Origin: Gautieria morchelliformis
Lineage: Eukaryota; Basidiomycota; Agaricomycetes; Gomphales; Gomphaceae
Length of the DNA stretch: 64,000 nucleotides
Direction of reading: 5' to 3'
Assembly: GCA_015179125.1 (NCBI GenBank)
Contig: WHVA01000513.1
Coordinates: 1 to 64,000 of the forward strand
Part shown: one piece after another, positions 20,939 through 32,120 of the stretch
Layout: every line of letters starts with the position of its first letter
How positions within the stretch are numbered: the stretch's first letter is position 1
The notes under the pieces: generated by a model
What the model was told of the DNA's origin: nothing
What the model saw: only the letters and a program-made list of their open reading frames with translations
The model's database searches: none
Translations under genes and position numbers: made by a program

Positions 20939-22245
20939 GTGCTGGTGCGGTTTGAGCTCCCTGGGAACGGAACAAGATACATGGCCCCCCTAGCACCACC
21001 TGTGAACATCGAAAGCGGGTTTTTCTACTTCAAATGCCCACGAACACAGGAGGATCTGGAGGCTTTTGGGACTAGGCTGTGGGCGTACAAGAAAGCATCC
21101 TTCAAAGCCCCCCTTCATCCTGATCATGTTCTTACCGTAACGAACTACATGGGGTCTTATCATGATCATCCGTCTTCTGGAACCCGCGAGCTCCCTCCAC
21201 TTATCCGGCAGTGCACTGGGTATAATGTCACCATGCCCCTACTAGTTTTGCAAGCTCCCATTCAAGGCGGAGACGGCAAGTGGTCTCAAGTCTGGAGGGG
21301 TGTTATGACCTCTCAGGATTTTCCCGATGTGTCACCCGTACCAGTGATTATCAAGTTGTTTCAAGAAAGCTATTTAGGCCTTGGTCCTGAGATTGGAGAT
21401 CTATGGGGTGATTTAGATTATGCTGAGTGGCTTCCTGGTGCACGATTGGCCGCTAATGAGGCTTGGGCATATGATCGCATGAGAGCTCTACAGGGCAAGT
21501 TCTTCACCCTCTAGGCTACGTGCTACAGCAGCATTGACTCCATTATAGGCCACACCGTCCCTTGGTCATATGGCTTTTGCAAGGTATTTGCCGCCATCTT
21601 CTGCGGCAGGCTCACATATCTCAACAGTGCCTACTTCCGAATGGAGAGGCGACGTTTGGACATGTTATGGAAGTGATCGAGGGCCCCACGGCATCCACGA
21701 CGACCCCAGATGAACTTGGACTAGACGAAGTTGGTATATTCAACCTTGTACAAAGATTTTGTTTCCTTCATCTGCTTTGTACTGATAGGTTTACATCTTA
21801 GGGAGATGCAGTTGCTACGGCATTACACGAAATGCACGAGTGTGGTGTTCTTCATAACGATATAAAAGGGGATAATGTCATCATTCACCATAACCCTTCA
21901 AACCAGGACTGTAATGTCGTCCTGCTTGATTTTGCTCTGTGTACGACGCTCGGCCCACCTTCCGAGCAGACGGAGGTTGCCTCGGAGGACATGGCGAGGT
22001 GGGACTTTCCTGAGATCACACGAGCGCACACCATTGACCGTGGGGTGCCTTTTATCAGGATAACTCGTGTATTTGCTGCACTTGGAATCAGACCACGTGC
22101 CCGTGCCTGGTTCTGCTCGCGTCTGCAAATGAATGTGCCGTTCCGCGAAAAGTTGGCAGTGCTGGATCGAGAAGGATGGCTGTCGCCAAGGGAGCCACTG
22201 CCGGATGAATTGAAATGTAGTTGGGCAGATTTTAACAATGCCTGA
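20939..22245 (+). CDS. Kinase-like protein, intact copy
   Basis: Four exons (20939-21494, 21549-21583, 21628-21729, 21802-22245) join in frame to 378 codons. The first intron has a GC-AG boundary (GCAAGT donor). The C-terminal half has HECGVLHNDIKGDNVI, matching the kinase catalytic loop with HND in place of HRD, then VVLLDFAL where DFG would be. Upstream, VPVIIKLFQ may hold the ATP-site lysine. Families of this kind are common in Agaricomycetes and are often of unknown activity; loss of the DFG glycine argues for caution. The partner at 47514-48820 has a frameshift, so this is the only intact copy in the window. Confidence 0.65.
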
Positions 22246-22901
22246 TCTCCTCAAACTCTTCGCATGTCAAAGCAGCTTTATCTCAAGATGTAAAGAGTTG
22301 TGGTGTCTGCGGTGTCTACAAATACAACTTTGTCAAGGTCCTCATTGAAAGCCCTTCCCCCTACTTAAACCTTTCGCATTTTGAGGTTGAGTGTGCACAA
22401 CAAGGACTAACAGGGTACATCACATTAATTGCACCCGCAGATTATGATAAGGTGGAGAGAGTGGATGGAGGATTATTAACAGCCGAAGATACCATGCCTA
22501 TCCAATTAGCATGAGGGGGTGAACATCTCTTCGGAATGGTGCATAGCTACGTATGCCCCAGTATTTTCATGGTTGCTCCGCAGGACTCAGTACCGTCATA
22601 AATCGGCTCTGGCCCGACCTCACCGGTCCATATTAATCATGCACCACCAGACACGGGTAGACCGCCTGAAGTAGCTGTGCCGGTCGAATACCGAATGCGA
22701 CATAGCTCTTTCCATCGACCCGCGCGATGATGGTTTGATGCGTGGACGCCATGCGGGATTGAAGTATGCAACTAGAGTCGCAGAGGATTGCCTCCCTTGT
22801 GGGCAAGATGGAACCTATGCGATAGTTAGGTAATCAAAGAGAACGACGTAGACGTACGTACACAGACTGCAGCGGGTAAGAGTAAGAAACGCACCACGTC
22901 A

Positions 22902-23350
22902 GTGCACTATGCGCTTGACGGTCAGTCGTTGTTCATGGGTAACCCTGAAGCCTTCTCCCTATATAGTGCGTCAAGTGTAAGACGGTCGAGCGTACAGATC
23001 CGGGTGTATGAGCAACAGGGCTACACTGACGACGGAGAAGGTTGTTGGGGACAACGCATGAGTGAGAGGGCGCGTATTGCAGATGAGAGCCATGAACAAC
23101 GGCATGAACGAAAATAATCGCAGATCATAACCGGATCGTCGGTATGTTAAGTGCTGCTTAACGAAACCTCTGGGGTCCATTTATGTCGTATCGTCCCCTC
23201 GTCAAACAAAGGCTAGGTGAATTGTTATGGAATAGATTTGTTATCGATTGCACGAGAGCAGCAGAAACAACAGTTGGTGACACCTTTGATCTATAGGCTG
23301 GCCGGAGATGTGACCGCCCTATAAAAAGAGTTGTGGTCAAGGGACAGGTA
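22902..23350 (+). pseudogene. Unknown small gene, degraded copy
   Basis: It corresponds to 46363-46831. The first ORF (22902-23117) is open, but the second conserved part has a small deletion near 23287 that brings a stop codon, and further differences follow. No function recognised. Confidence 0.4.
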
Positions 23351-23608
23351 AGCAACCTGACCAGCGCAGAGTCAACATGGGCATATTGGTTGCATGCATG
23401 TCCCGGTCACAGGCTGGTTGCAAGAAAGCCATAGAGCGAGTCATCTTGTGATGCGGGATTATCCAATTACTCATATACAGGATGAGGGCAAAGACTGTAG
23501 ATAGACGAGTATGGACTCCAGGATGCGCATATGGGACGTCACAGCTGCCTGTAGAAGGAACCCGGAACATGCCGTCTTTACAACCGTGACATTATACACG
23601 CTCTCCAT

Positions 23609-24240
23609 GCTAAGGCACACACCCGATGGTTTCCCGACCCCTACATCCCGCGTACAACGTGAGACAGAGGAAATTATCTCAGAGTCGTCATCAGCCACTT
23701 TCACCCTCAATCGTAAGGGTCACTTGAGCTTTATCGCACGCGCCCTGCTTCAAGGTTTTCCAAAGCATTACGCCTATCAGGATGCCAGCCTGGCGTGGTT
23801 TATGTTCTGGTCGTTACAGGGGTTCAGTTTACTTGGTGGTGCAGGCTTGGACCCGGACAATAAACAAAGGTGTGCGGTGTCTCACTAGTGTTATATTGTG
23901 ACGCGTCAAGCCCGCAATCTCAGGGCTATTGATACTATTCTCGCTGCTCAACACCCCGACGGTGGATTTGGCGGCGGCCCTCATCAAGCACCTCATCTTT
24001 TACCCACTTACGCGTCCGTGTGCTTTGTCGATTGTTGGCAGGCCTGGACGGGTGGGACCAAATCAATCGGTGTGTAGTGCCCTGAACTTCCCCATTGTGG
24101 CAGTATTGATCACTTGGACGTTTCCCGTGACTAAACGTACGTGGCTGTGTTTAATGAAGCAAAGGGCTCTATGCCTTTTTTATGTCTCTCAAACAACCAG
24201 ATGGATCCTTCCGTGTCGCTAAAGACGCTGAAGTTGACAT
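23609..24240 (+). pseudogene. Farnesyltransferase beta pseudogene, 5' part
   Basis: It matches exons 1-3 of the intact gene at 44147-46118: PTPTSRVQRETEE, HLSFIARALLQGFPKHYAYQ, then IDTILAAQHPDGGFGGGP. Compared with that gene, 2 bp are missing in the codons after PTYASVC and about 8 bp in the PGPRGG region, so the frame is broken. Everything after exon 3 is absent. Confidence 0.8.
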
Positions 24241-24254
24241 TCCTAGGGCAACAT

Positions 24255-24400
24255 CCATCGGCCTCCAGCGACAATCCTGGCGCAGCTCACTCTAGTGTAC
24301 CACGCTTGCCCCTTCCTGACCATGGGCAGCGTCCGTCGGTCTCCCGCAACAATCCTGGCCCAGCTTACCCTAGTGTACCACGCCTGCCCCCTCCTGGGCC
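24255..24400. repeat. Two tandem copies of a ~70-bp unit
   Basis: The unit (containing ACAATCCTGGC and TAGTGTACCACGC) is repeated twice with few changes directly beyond the end of the duplicated block. A run of 12 C follows at about 24462. Short frames across it are not convincing. Confidence 0.6.
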
Positions 24401-24829
24401 ACCCTCTGGCAACATACAAGGAGGCCATGGTCAACCTCATGCTCAAGGCACCTGTCACAACCCCCCCCCCCCCTTGAGCAGCTTGTGGAACCCTTTGATA
24501 GGCTAAGTGTAGGCCAATCGGGCCCTAGGGACACCACCTCCCATCCTGTCCCATCTCAATCTCACTGCACTGAGGACAGCAACTTTGAAGAGCTGCATAA
24601 GTTCTTTGGCAGTGCAGATCAAGTGGCAAAGTTTCTTCAGATCTTTGTGCTAGGTGGGGGTATAGTTGTCATGACGCGTTTATTTCCTATACCCAGTCAC
24701 CAGGAGCCCGGCCTGAGGCTTGCATCTGGGTTTTCTGCCAAATGTGGCCCAGAATACACTTTTGCAGGACTGTATTGAGGCAAGATAGCCTTCAGTCGAG
24801 TCTTGTACTTATTCGGAGATGAGTAGGCC

Positions 24830-25800
24830 TGGGCCTGCCAGCTGCGCGGTGGCGGTGCCCTGGGCATTGACAGGATGTCCAATTTGGAATGTGGTACAGT
24901 GGTGCCGTACACCCGGGGCTTAATCGTGGGGCCGGCCCATGCAAGGACAGCTAGCTAGTAGCTGTATTGGCATTAATCCTCAGCTCTGGGACAAGTATAA
25001 TCGACACATTCTGTGAGGCTCCTCCATGGTAGGACACGTGCTGACTTCATCATGATCATCAGGCTTTCAATGGGGTCACTCCGCCTGAGTCCTGACATCA
25101 CGTATTCTGAATGCTGTGCAACGTCGAGGACGGTTGTGACATGGGAGCACCAAAAAAAAAATTTTTTTTTTTTTAGTCCTGGTGATTTAAGCAGTCACAT
25201 GAACCCTTCAGTCGCGTCTTGTATACTGGCGGCTGCACGATGGCGATGGCGATGGTGGTGCCATGGGCGTTGACAGGATATCCCATCACCAATGTGGCGC
25301 CGTACACCCTGGGCCTGATCCTGGCGTATGGTGGCGGGGCCAACCCAAGGATAGCTGTATTGGCAATATTTCCGCAGCTCTCAAATACATACGATCAACG
25401 CATCTGTCCTGTCTGCGCTGAACGATGACGATCGTCATCCTTTAGCGTCAACAGGATGTCCCCATTCAGAAATCAGAATGTGGCATGTGCGGTGGCGCCG
25501 TACACCCCGCACCCGTGTAATCGTGGCTTGTGGTGGCGGGGTCAGCTCGATTGGAAGGAGAGCTGTATTGGCAATGCTCAGCTGCTCTGCAGTACCGTCG
25601 ACGTGTCTGTGAGGTCCCTCCATGGACCGTGACCCATGCTGATTCATCAGGCTTTCGATGGTATCACTCCCAGTCTGCCTGACGTCATGTAAGTATTCTG
25701 AATACGCTGCAGCGTCGACTTGGAGCCTAGGACGGGTTGTGACATGGGTGGATCCATTTTTTGTATATTAATCCTGGTGATTTACAGTAAGCAGTCACAT
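24830..25800. repeat. Three diverged tandem copies of a ~300-400-bp unit
   Basis: Each copy carries, in order, TTGACAGGATRTCC, GCCGTACACCC, TAGCTGTATTGGCA and, in two copies, GAGG(C/T)CCTCCATGG and ATCAGGCTTTC. Copies begin near 24860, 25270 and 25450. Poly-A/T runs at 25153-25174 lie inside. No gene seen. Confidence 0.6.
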
Positions 25801-25885
25801 CCTTCCTCCCAAGTTGGGGGTCACACCAAAATAGTGTTGTCTCACATGTCTGTGCGTTGCGCCCGGGAAGCAGCCTGCATACCAA

Positions 25886-25939
25886 AAAAGAAAAGAAAAG
25901 AAAAGAAAAGAAAAGAAAAGAAAAAAAAAAAAAAAAAAC
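25886..25939. repeat. (AAAAG)n microsatellite
   Basis: Six or more AAAAG units are followed by an A run. Nothing else is evident in 25800-26230. Confidence 0.9.
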
Positions 25940-26233
25940 ACAGACACGGTATACTAGTGCTCGTGTGCACAATGTGCGGACACTTATTTATGTGAGCGTC
26001 TTGTCTTGTACAGTCCTCTTGTAAGCGTGTTTACTACCGGGGCCCGGGCCCAGGCGCGATAACAACCATAGATAAGACATAAGACATAAAAACGACCGTG
26101 TTAGCAGGTACGCTTGGAATGCCATTCTCGATGTATAAGAGTGACCACGAGGTACCCAGACTAACGTGAAATTCGCCTGCTCAAGGTACATCACACGATA
26201 TTTACACTGCAGGAAGAGCGGCCCCTGAAAATC

Positions 26234-26403
26234 AGTTCCCTCGGAACTCATAAAACAGTTCCAAAGGAACTGAACACCAGTTCCAGAGAACTGATCTTAA
26301 GTACACAGATACCTTGCTGCCATGTTTGTCACATACTGAAATCTAGTAGTATAAATGTCACTTGGTGCGCATAGTTGCACTGAAGGGCAGTTCCATCGGA
26401 ACT
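26234..26403. repeat. Cluster of AGTTCC-N3-GGAACT palindromes
   Basis: Palindromes lie at 26234-26248, 26257-26271, 26279-26292 (one base short) and 26389-26403, with half-sites (TTTTAGAACTGA, AAAGTTCAGT) up to 26460. Role unknown. Confidence 0.6.
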
Positions 26404-26639
26404 TTAATTCAGGTATTTTAGAACTGAACAAAAGTGTTCATTGACTCTAAAGTTCAGTAACAACTAATTACAGAGGGGGGCTTTTCCTAATTAGGGACTT
26501 CTAGTACAATGCCACCAAGCCGTGTCTTGGGGCATGCGACTCTGCGAGTGAAGAGCATATTGCAAATGGGAATGATGGAGAGCTGAATGCGATAACAAGC
26601 TGGGGCTGATGCGAGTCGAGAGTTCAATGAGGTATGTGC

Positions 26640-27250
26640 GAGAGTGAGTCGAGAGTTCAATAAGCTATGTGGAGACAAGTGCCGGCGCCAATGCGAAAGC
26701 TGAGGGTCAAGGGCGAGTGCCATGAGTGGAATGGGGCGAATGCGAAGAGTGTAATGAGAGTGGGATGAGTGCCGTGCATCAGTGGAAATAGTGGGGTGAG
26801 TGCCACGTATGAGTGCGAAGAATGGATATCGAAATAGCATGGATGGTGGCCATGCGAGTCTCACTTGTTCTTGGTTTTGGATGCAGAGGGAACATTCTCG
26901 TCCATCTAGTGAGCATGATTAGTATGTGTCCTATTCCTGAGAGCGATAATATGAGATGGGGTAGGCATACCTCATGGACTTTTTTAGACGGCTTGGAAAC
27001 CCGTGTGCTCTATACAGGCAGCATTTTATTAGTTAGGTTGGATATTTTGTAGATATCTAACTCACCTGTTTCCTGAGTGGCTGCACCGGTACTGGTTCCT
27101 GATGAGAGAATACTAAGTCATAAAGATTGCATGATATTAGAGAGCGCTCACCACGGCAACGTTCTTGCGTTTGGCCTAAGTGGTGACAGCGGTTTCACAG
27201 TGCCGGATTTTTTCTGGGGCGCAGGCTAACAAGCAATCTAATTAGTAAGG
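26640..27250. other. Low-complexity stretch, no gene seen
   Basis: Repeated GAGTCGAGAGTTCAAT (twice, about 26605-26660) and GAGTGCCATGAGTG-like words give a weak periodic pattern. Long antisense frames here have no recognisable domain. Confidence 0.4.
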
Positions 27251-27262
27251 GTTCACACGCCT

Positions 27263-27886
27263 TTATATAGTAAAGATGTTTCGAAGCAGGAGAAAATGGC
27301 TTGGCACACGTACCTGGAGGGCCTTGATAGATACAGACATTTCCGTCAATGGCCTCTTCTTCGAAGTGTCCTCGACGTTCGAGCCCTTTTTGCCTTTTTT
27401 GTCCTTTTTCTTTGTTATCTTGACCACTGGCACTACGGAAGCAGCAGCCGGGATGATGGTGGCAAGAGGGGCAGCCGGGATGTCGGACTGTGCTGATGGG
27501 CTGGGTGGCACTGACAGAGGTAGGGGTTAAATCGGGGGGGGGTATCTGATGGGAAGAGGGGGGCCGAAGCGGCTTCGATAGAGGTATCTGGGGTTTCTTC
27601 TGCAGGGGAGGGACCAGCGCCAGCTAGAGATAAATGGAAAAAAAAAAAACGAGTATATGCATGCAAAATCAATTTTATGCTTTACCTGGGACTGTGGGTG
27701 GCAACAGGGTTCTAGGGTCTACACCCTGAGCATAGAGTTTGTGAAAGATATCTACGCAGTGTGGGAAGGAAGGCCGTAGGCCGGAATATTGTGGGAGGGT
27801 CAAAATACGGCCTTAAGACACCGAGAAAAGTTGGAACTTACATGTCCACTCTGGTGGAATTTGATTGGATTTAGACTTCTTCACCA
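27263..27886 (-). CDS. Unknown lysine-rich small protein, probably broken
   Basis: An ATG at 27886 starts a short exon (MVKKSKSNQIPPEW), followed by intron-like sequence and a second exon with FHKLYAQGVDPRTLLPPTVPG near 27690-27770. A third exon starts near 27625 and ends with KKKDKKGKKG at about 27390. A run of 8 C at about 27534-27541 separates the frame of the third exon start from the frame carrying the lysine-rich tail, so it may be frameshifted. Function not recognised; small modular proteins of this look occur near basidiomycete transposons. Confidence 0.35.
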
Positions 27887-28047
27887 TTGTGTTCAGTGTC
27901 GAGTCCGAGGAATGAGTCTGTGAGTGGTGGGGAGCTGGTGGTATGATCTAAAAATTAAGGATTACCTAATGAACTGAGATTCAACTGACTTGAGGATTTT
28001 CATTTGCCCCAAGTACTGTACTAGCGCCGGCCTGCTCGCTTCCTCCC

Positions 28048-28347
28048 ATGGCTGGCAAAGAGCCCTGCAGATGCATTCCTACCTGCATGAAGCCCCTAGG
28101 TCCTAGGCAACATATCCGTCATCGTCAAGCTGTCGAGGCAGCACTTACTCTCGGCTCATTGGAATCGGATCGTGAAGAACATGGATCCGGTGATCTCGGT
28201 GGTGCAGGCACTGGTAGGAACATCAACATTGACTGTGATGGTGTCGTGGGGCGAGTCCAGTGTGGAAATGAGTGGGGAATCATCGATCGCAGCGGGGACC
28301 TCGCTCGCACTGTTTTCGTCAATCCAGAGCCGGAAGACGATGACTAG
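28048..28347 (+). CDS. Small Cys/His-containing ORF of unknown role
   Basis: The start MAGKEPCRCIPTCMKPLGPR followed by RH resembles the N-terminal zinc-binding segment found at the start of Plavaka-like transposases, but nothing downstream supports a transposase. It may be an orphan first exon. The GT after the RHRQAV block offers a possible splice donor. Confidence 0.3.
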   Translation: MAGKEPCRCIPTCMKPLGPRQHIRHRQAVEAALTLGSLESDREEHGSGDLGGAGTGRNINIDCDGVVGRVQCGNEWGIIDRSGDLARTVFVNPEPEDDD

Positions 28348-28349
28348 CC

Positions 28350-30030
28350 GCATAGTTTTCGAATTTCCCAGATACGTGTATCATCTCTGCAGTGCTTTGC
28401 AATCTGCTATCATGGTTATCATTTCTCGAGTCATTAACCCTTGAACACTTTATATCAATTTGGAGAAACAAAGTTCATTTTCAAACTTAAAAAAAGGGTC
28501 GGCGCGTCGATGAGTCAAAAAAAAATTTTTGGAACCTTTGGTGTAGTTCAAATTAGTACTGAAAACAAGTTCTGTATTTTTGTAAATTTCTGGAACCCTA
28601 AAAAAATTCAAATTGGAACGGACAATCCGTGTAAGTGCATTGGAATCCGATCTTTCCTACAGTGTTTACTTACTTAGGCGTAAGAGTATAACGTATAACG
28701 TATCACGTTTAACAAGCTCCGGGCGTACTAGTAGGTTGCATAGCGGCTTTGGGCTAATTTAATTGTTCGAGCGTGTATGCATGGATGGATATCCCCGACT
28801 CCTCGACTGAAAGACGCAAGCTCACTCGTGCGGATTCCTATACTTATATATGTTCCCGGACGGACTACGTTCATCAAGTATGATCCTAGCTGTCCGCCCC
28901 CTTTTTTTTCCCCTTCCCTGCACGAGCTTTTATTATGCCGACATTTTTCGCAGTGAGTAATATATTACAAGCGTGTCCGTCTCCGCATGCGATCGTAATT
29001 TTCCCATCGATCATTACAGTACTGGTATCTATATCTATAAGTAATCTCGGGCTCATCTTCCCTTGTTTTTGGCTTTTTTTTCGGATTTTCCAAGGTGTTG
29101 GTCCTGACTCCCAGTGGAAATCGGCTCGGATTAGGGCTGCACGTAGCTGTAAATACCGATAATGAAATACAAATTCGGAGTTAAATCTGTAGGTACCGGT
29201 GACGCACCGATGCACGCCAAATTCTTTTATTACAAAACTCAGTTGCTTCCGGTTCAGAACCACCACCAACCGACACCGGTGCCCAACACTTTTCGCAGCG
29301 CTCCGAAACTAAAAAATCTTCTGCTTGGCAACATCTTCGCTTGATGCACTTGCCATGACTTGTCTCATTTCTGTCACTCGCATCTGCACTCGCACTCATT
29401 TTTCCGTGTCTATACACACACTCGCATCTGCACTCCAGTCGTCACCCGATTTCCTGTCTCTGCTTGCACTTGCATCGCAGACACACGCTGCGTTCTGCTC
29501 GATTTTCTATTTGCATCTGCATCCAAACTTGATCTTTGTTTACCTAATGGTGTGGATTCTTCATTTCTGCAGATGCACTCGTCGCTGATTTTTTCATCTA
29601 TCAGAGACACAGAGACGCTAAGCACCACGCGCTCTCGGATTTCTGCATACGCACAGCACTGGAACCCTCTGCGTTTTTCAGATCTACCACACCGTGACGT
29701 ACATTTTGTTGGACTTATGCGCTTCTTTTCCCCCAGCGCCCCAGCATACTTTCGACATGCCAAGTTCCGCCACCATCTCCCTGAGTTCCTGCCTGGCGTG
29801 CATGCTGCTTCCCTTCCCGGTGAAAGAGGCAACGGGGGAGACGATGCGATAGATGGTGAGAACGGATGGAGCGTGACGACGCGATTAAATGAGGCGATGA
29901 CATGGAGGGCAACGACGCGATAGAGGGAGATGAAGCGGTGGAGGCCAACAACACGATGGAGGGGGACAACCAAAACTACCAAGACGCGAATCTGGACGGT
30001 ATGACAGGAGATGTAAGGAGCCTCTCTTTG
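28350..30030. other. No convincing gene
   Basis: AT-rich sequence with short A runs lies at 28490-28620; a 127-codon minus frame at 28886-29269 has no recognisable domain. At 29820-29980 a GA-rich quasi-repeat (GCGATGACATGGAGG-like words) occurs. Confidence 0.4.
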
Positions 30031-30289
30031 CTATGAATTTTTATTTATTCATTTATCTACAGGAAGGAATCGACGGATACGGGCGAGAAGAAGTCCCAGT
30101 ATCGTCGGATTCACCCTTGCCAATGGCAGCGCCCACCTCACCCTCAGCGGCTGCGCCATCCTCGCCGCCTGCAAGACGGCTCGTAGTCGAGGATATCGAG
30201 CGCGCCGTAGACGCTACAGATGGCGGCCGCATTTCCCACACGGTGTCCTGGTCAGTGCTGGGCTCTCCATATATCTATATCTATATCCT

Positions 30290-30480
30290 CCGCCGCTGAC
30301 TGCGCCGCATGCCAGCTCGCCCGCTGCGTACCCACACCACGCCCCCGCCGCGCTCAACGAGCTCCAGCATGGCCTCGCGCACCTCCTCAATGCCGCCCTC
30401 CACCCTGCAAACCCCACCGTCCTCCCTGCGCACAAGGTGTGGCTCCTCAGCCTCGACTGTGTCGTGCGAGCTCGATGTCG
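30290..30480 (+). pseudogene. Possible exosome RNase PH-like subunit fragment
   Basis: One frame reads LNELQHGLAHLLNAAL and then HKVWLLSLDCVV, similar to the segment of Rrp42/Rrp43-type exosome subunits that precedes the GNxYDA block. The expected following block is absent and the frame is lost, so at most this is a gene relic. Other frames across the GC-rich stretch are also open, which weakens the call. Confidence 0.3.
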
Positions 30481-30906
30481 GCGGCGTGCCTTGTGTCCAG
30501 CCCCACGCCGTCCGTGTCCACTCCCATGCCCATAGCGTCGTCGCTGACATGCTGTACCCAGCGCGCCCGGGCGCTCTGTACTCGACGGGCCTCGTCAGGT
30601 CAGGTCAGGTCAATGAGGGGCGGCGTTAAAGATGCATTCGCAACTCAGAAGCGGACAAGGAGGTGAGTTAAAATCTTTATTCAGTTATGCCAGTGTCTCA
30701 TCTATGAGTTCTACAGTGAACTCAGCGAAATGAACAAGTCATGCAAGATATCGCCCGACATGAAGGGCTCCAAGCCAAACTCATCAACCTGATATCGCTG
30801 ATCAAACACTCGCTTCACATTACATTGGTGCATATATCTCTCATTTTATTTCACTGCTTTCTCATTCATTTCAGTTTTTTCTTTCTAGCCATTACATAAA
30901 CGTGGT

Positions 30907-31075
30907 ACGGGTGGATGCAGAGCAGAGGGATCGGTGCTGGGGCGTGTGGTGCAGGTGGACACGGAGCGTGGAGGGATCGGTGCTGGGGCGCATGGTGCAG
31001 GTGGATGCAGAGTGGAGGGATCGGTGCTGGGGCACGCGGTGCAGGTGGGTGCAGAGCCGAGGGTTCGGTTGTGTA
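30907..31075. repeat. Minisatellite, three ~53-bp units
   Basis: The unit contains GGATCGGTGCTGGGGC and GGTGCAGGTGG and is repeated three times with minor changes. The open frames it produces on both strands are by-products. Confidence 0.85.
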
Positions 31076-32120
31076 CATGTACCAGCGGTTGTACACATAC
31101 CGCAATACAGGAAAAATCGGTTTTATTCTGCTATCTACCGGTGTGAACATCCCTACACATCTCACAGCGACTCTGCGCATCTCTCAGCCGACCAAAATAT
31201 CGGTTATAGTTCCATTTCTCGGTTTGTGGCGGTTCTCAAATGCAGCGCTTATTTTACAGATATTTACATCTATACGCAGCCCTAATTCGAGCCGTTTTCC
31301 ACTGGGCCTGACTCCCGGACGCGGACGGTGACGGTACCCCGATCGGGAGGGATCGAGGCAGGGCCCAAGCGGACTCGGACTCGGACTCGGCGTCTCGGAG
31401 TCGGGCGCTACTACGCGACGGTGCACTGACTATAAGTAGGGCAGGATGTGGACACCCTGAATATTAATCCTGACCAGGATCTGGGTGGCCGATTCGCCTC
31501 GATGGACGGGTTTCTTATACGCGCCTTTATGCGTGTCATTAATTGCGTTAGCCCTGTGCACCATGCAACCAGCGGCCACGGTCCAGCCTCAGGCGTCAGG
31601 CTTTAAATGGGTCACATGCATGGTGGCATTGCAATTTGCAGCATCGCATGCATGCATGGCATGCTGCGCAACCGCGCACATTTCTCTGCATGCAGTGACC
31701 TGCCTGCCTGCAACGTCACGTCAAAGCAAAGCCATAAATTATATGTAGGCTGTGGCCTTCCAGCTTCAAGCTTCAGATCTCCAGATCGGGGAATCCGTTT
31801 GCTGAAAATTATCCCTCAGAGTGTACACAGCCCCATCCTGATCAGGGTAACACGTACTAGCTTGTACTTGTATCTTATTCTTCCTGGAAACGAGGGAACG
31901 ACAAGTTAAACTGCAGTATACGGGCCACGGTGTCCGTCCATGTATACTAAACTAAAATGTCCCCAACCACTCCCAGACTCCAGAATTACACGATTTTTTA
32001 ATTTTTGATCTAAAAGACTGGAAAAACATATCTTAAAAAAAAAAGTCCCATAATTAAACGACGGTACCATATATATATATATATATAGCAAGGTCGATCC
32101 ACGTCCACGCGCGCGTCACG
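31076..32120. other. Intergenic, simple repeats only
   Basis: A GGACTC repeat lies at 31370-31395 and a (TA)n run at 32069-32088, just past the end of the RTA1-like gene. About 31245-31310 resembles the inverse of 29090-29170. No gene seen. Confidence 0.5.

Larger units (their letters stand above)
20888..24240 (+). repeat. Duplicated block, copy 1
   Basis: The block matches 45425-48905 in inverted orientation with scattered substitutions and small indels, clearly older than the palindrome arms. It carries a kinase-like gene, a small unknown gene and the first part of RAM1. The homology ends at 24240, exactly at the end of RAM1 exon 3. The gene-free part 22246-22900 is shared with the partner and shows no feature. 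Confidence 0.85.
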
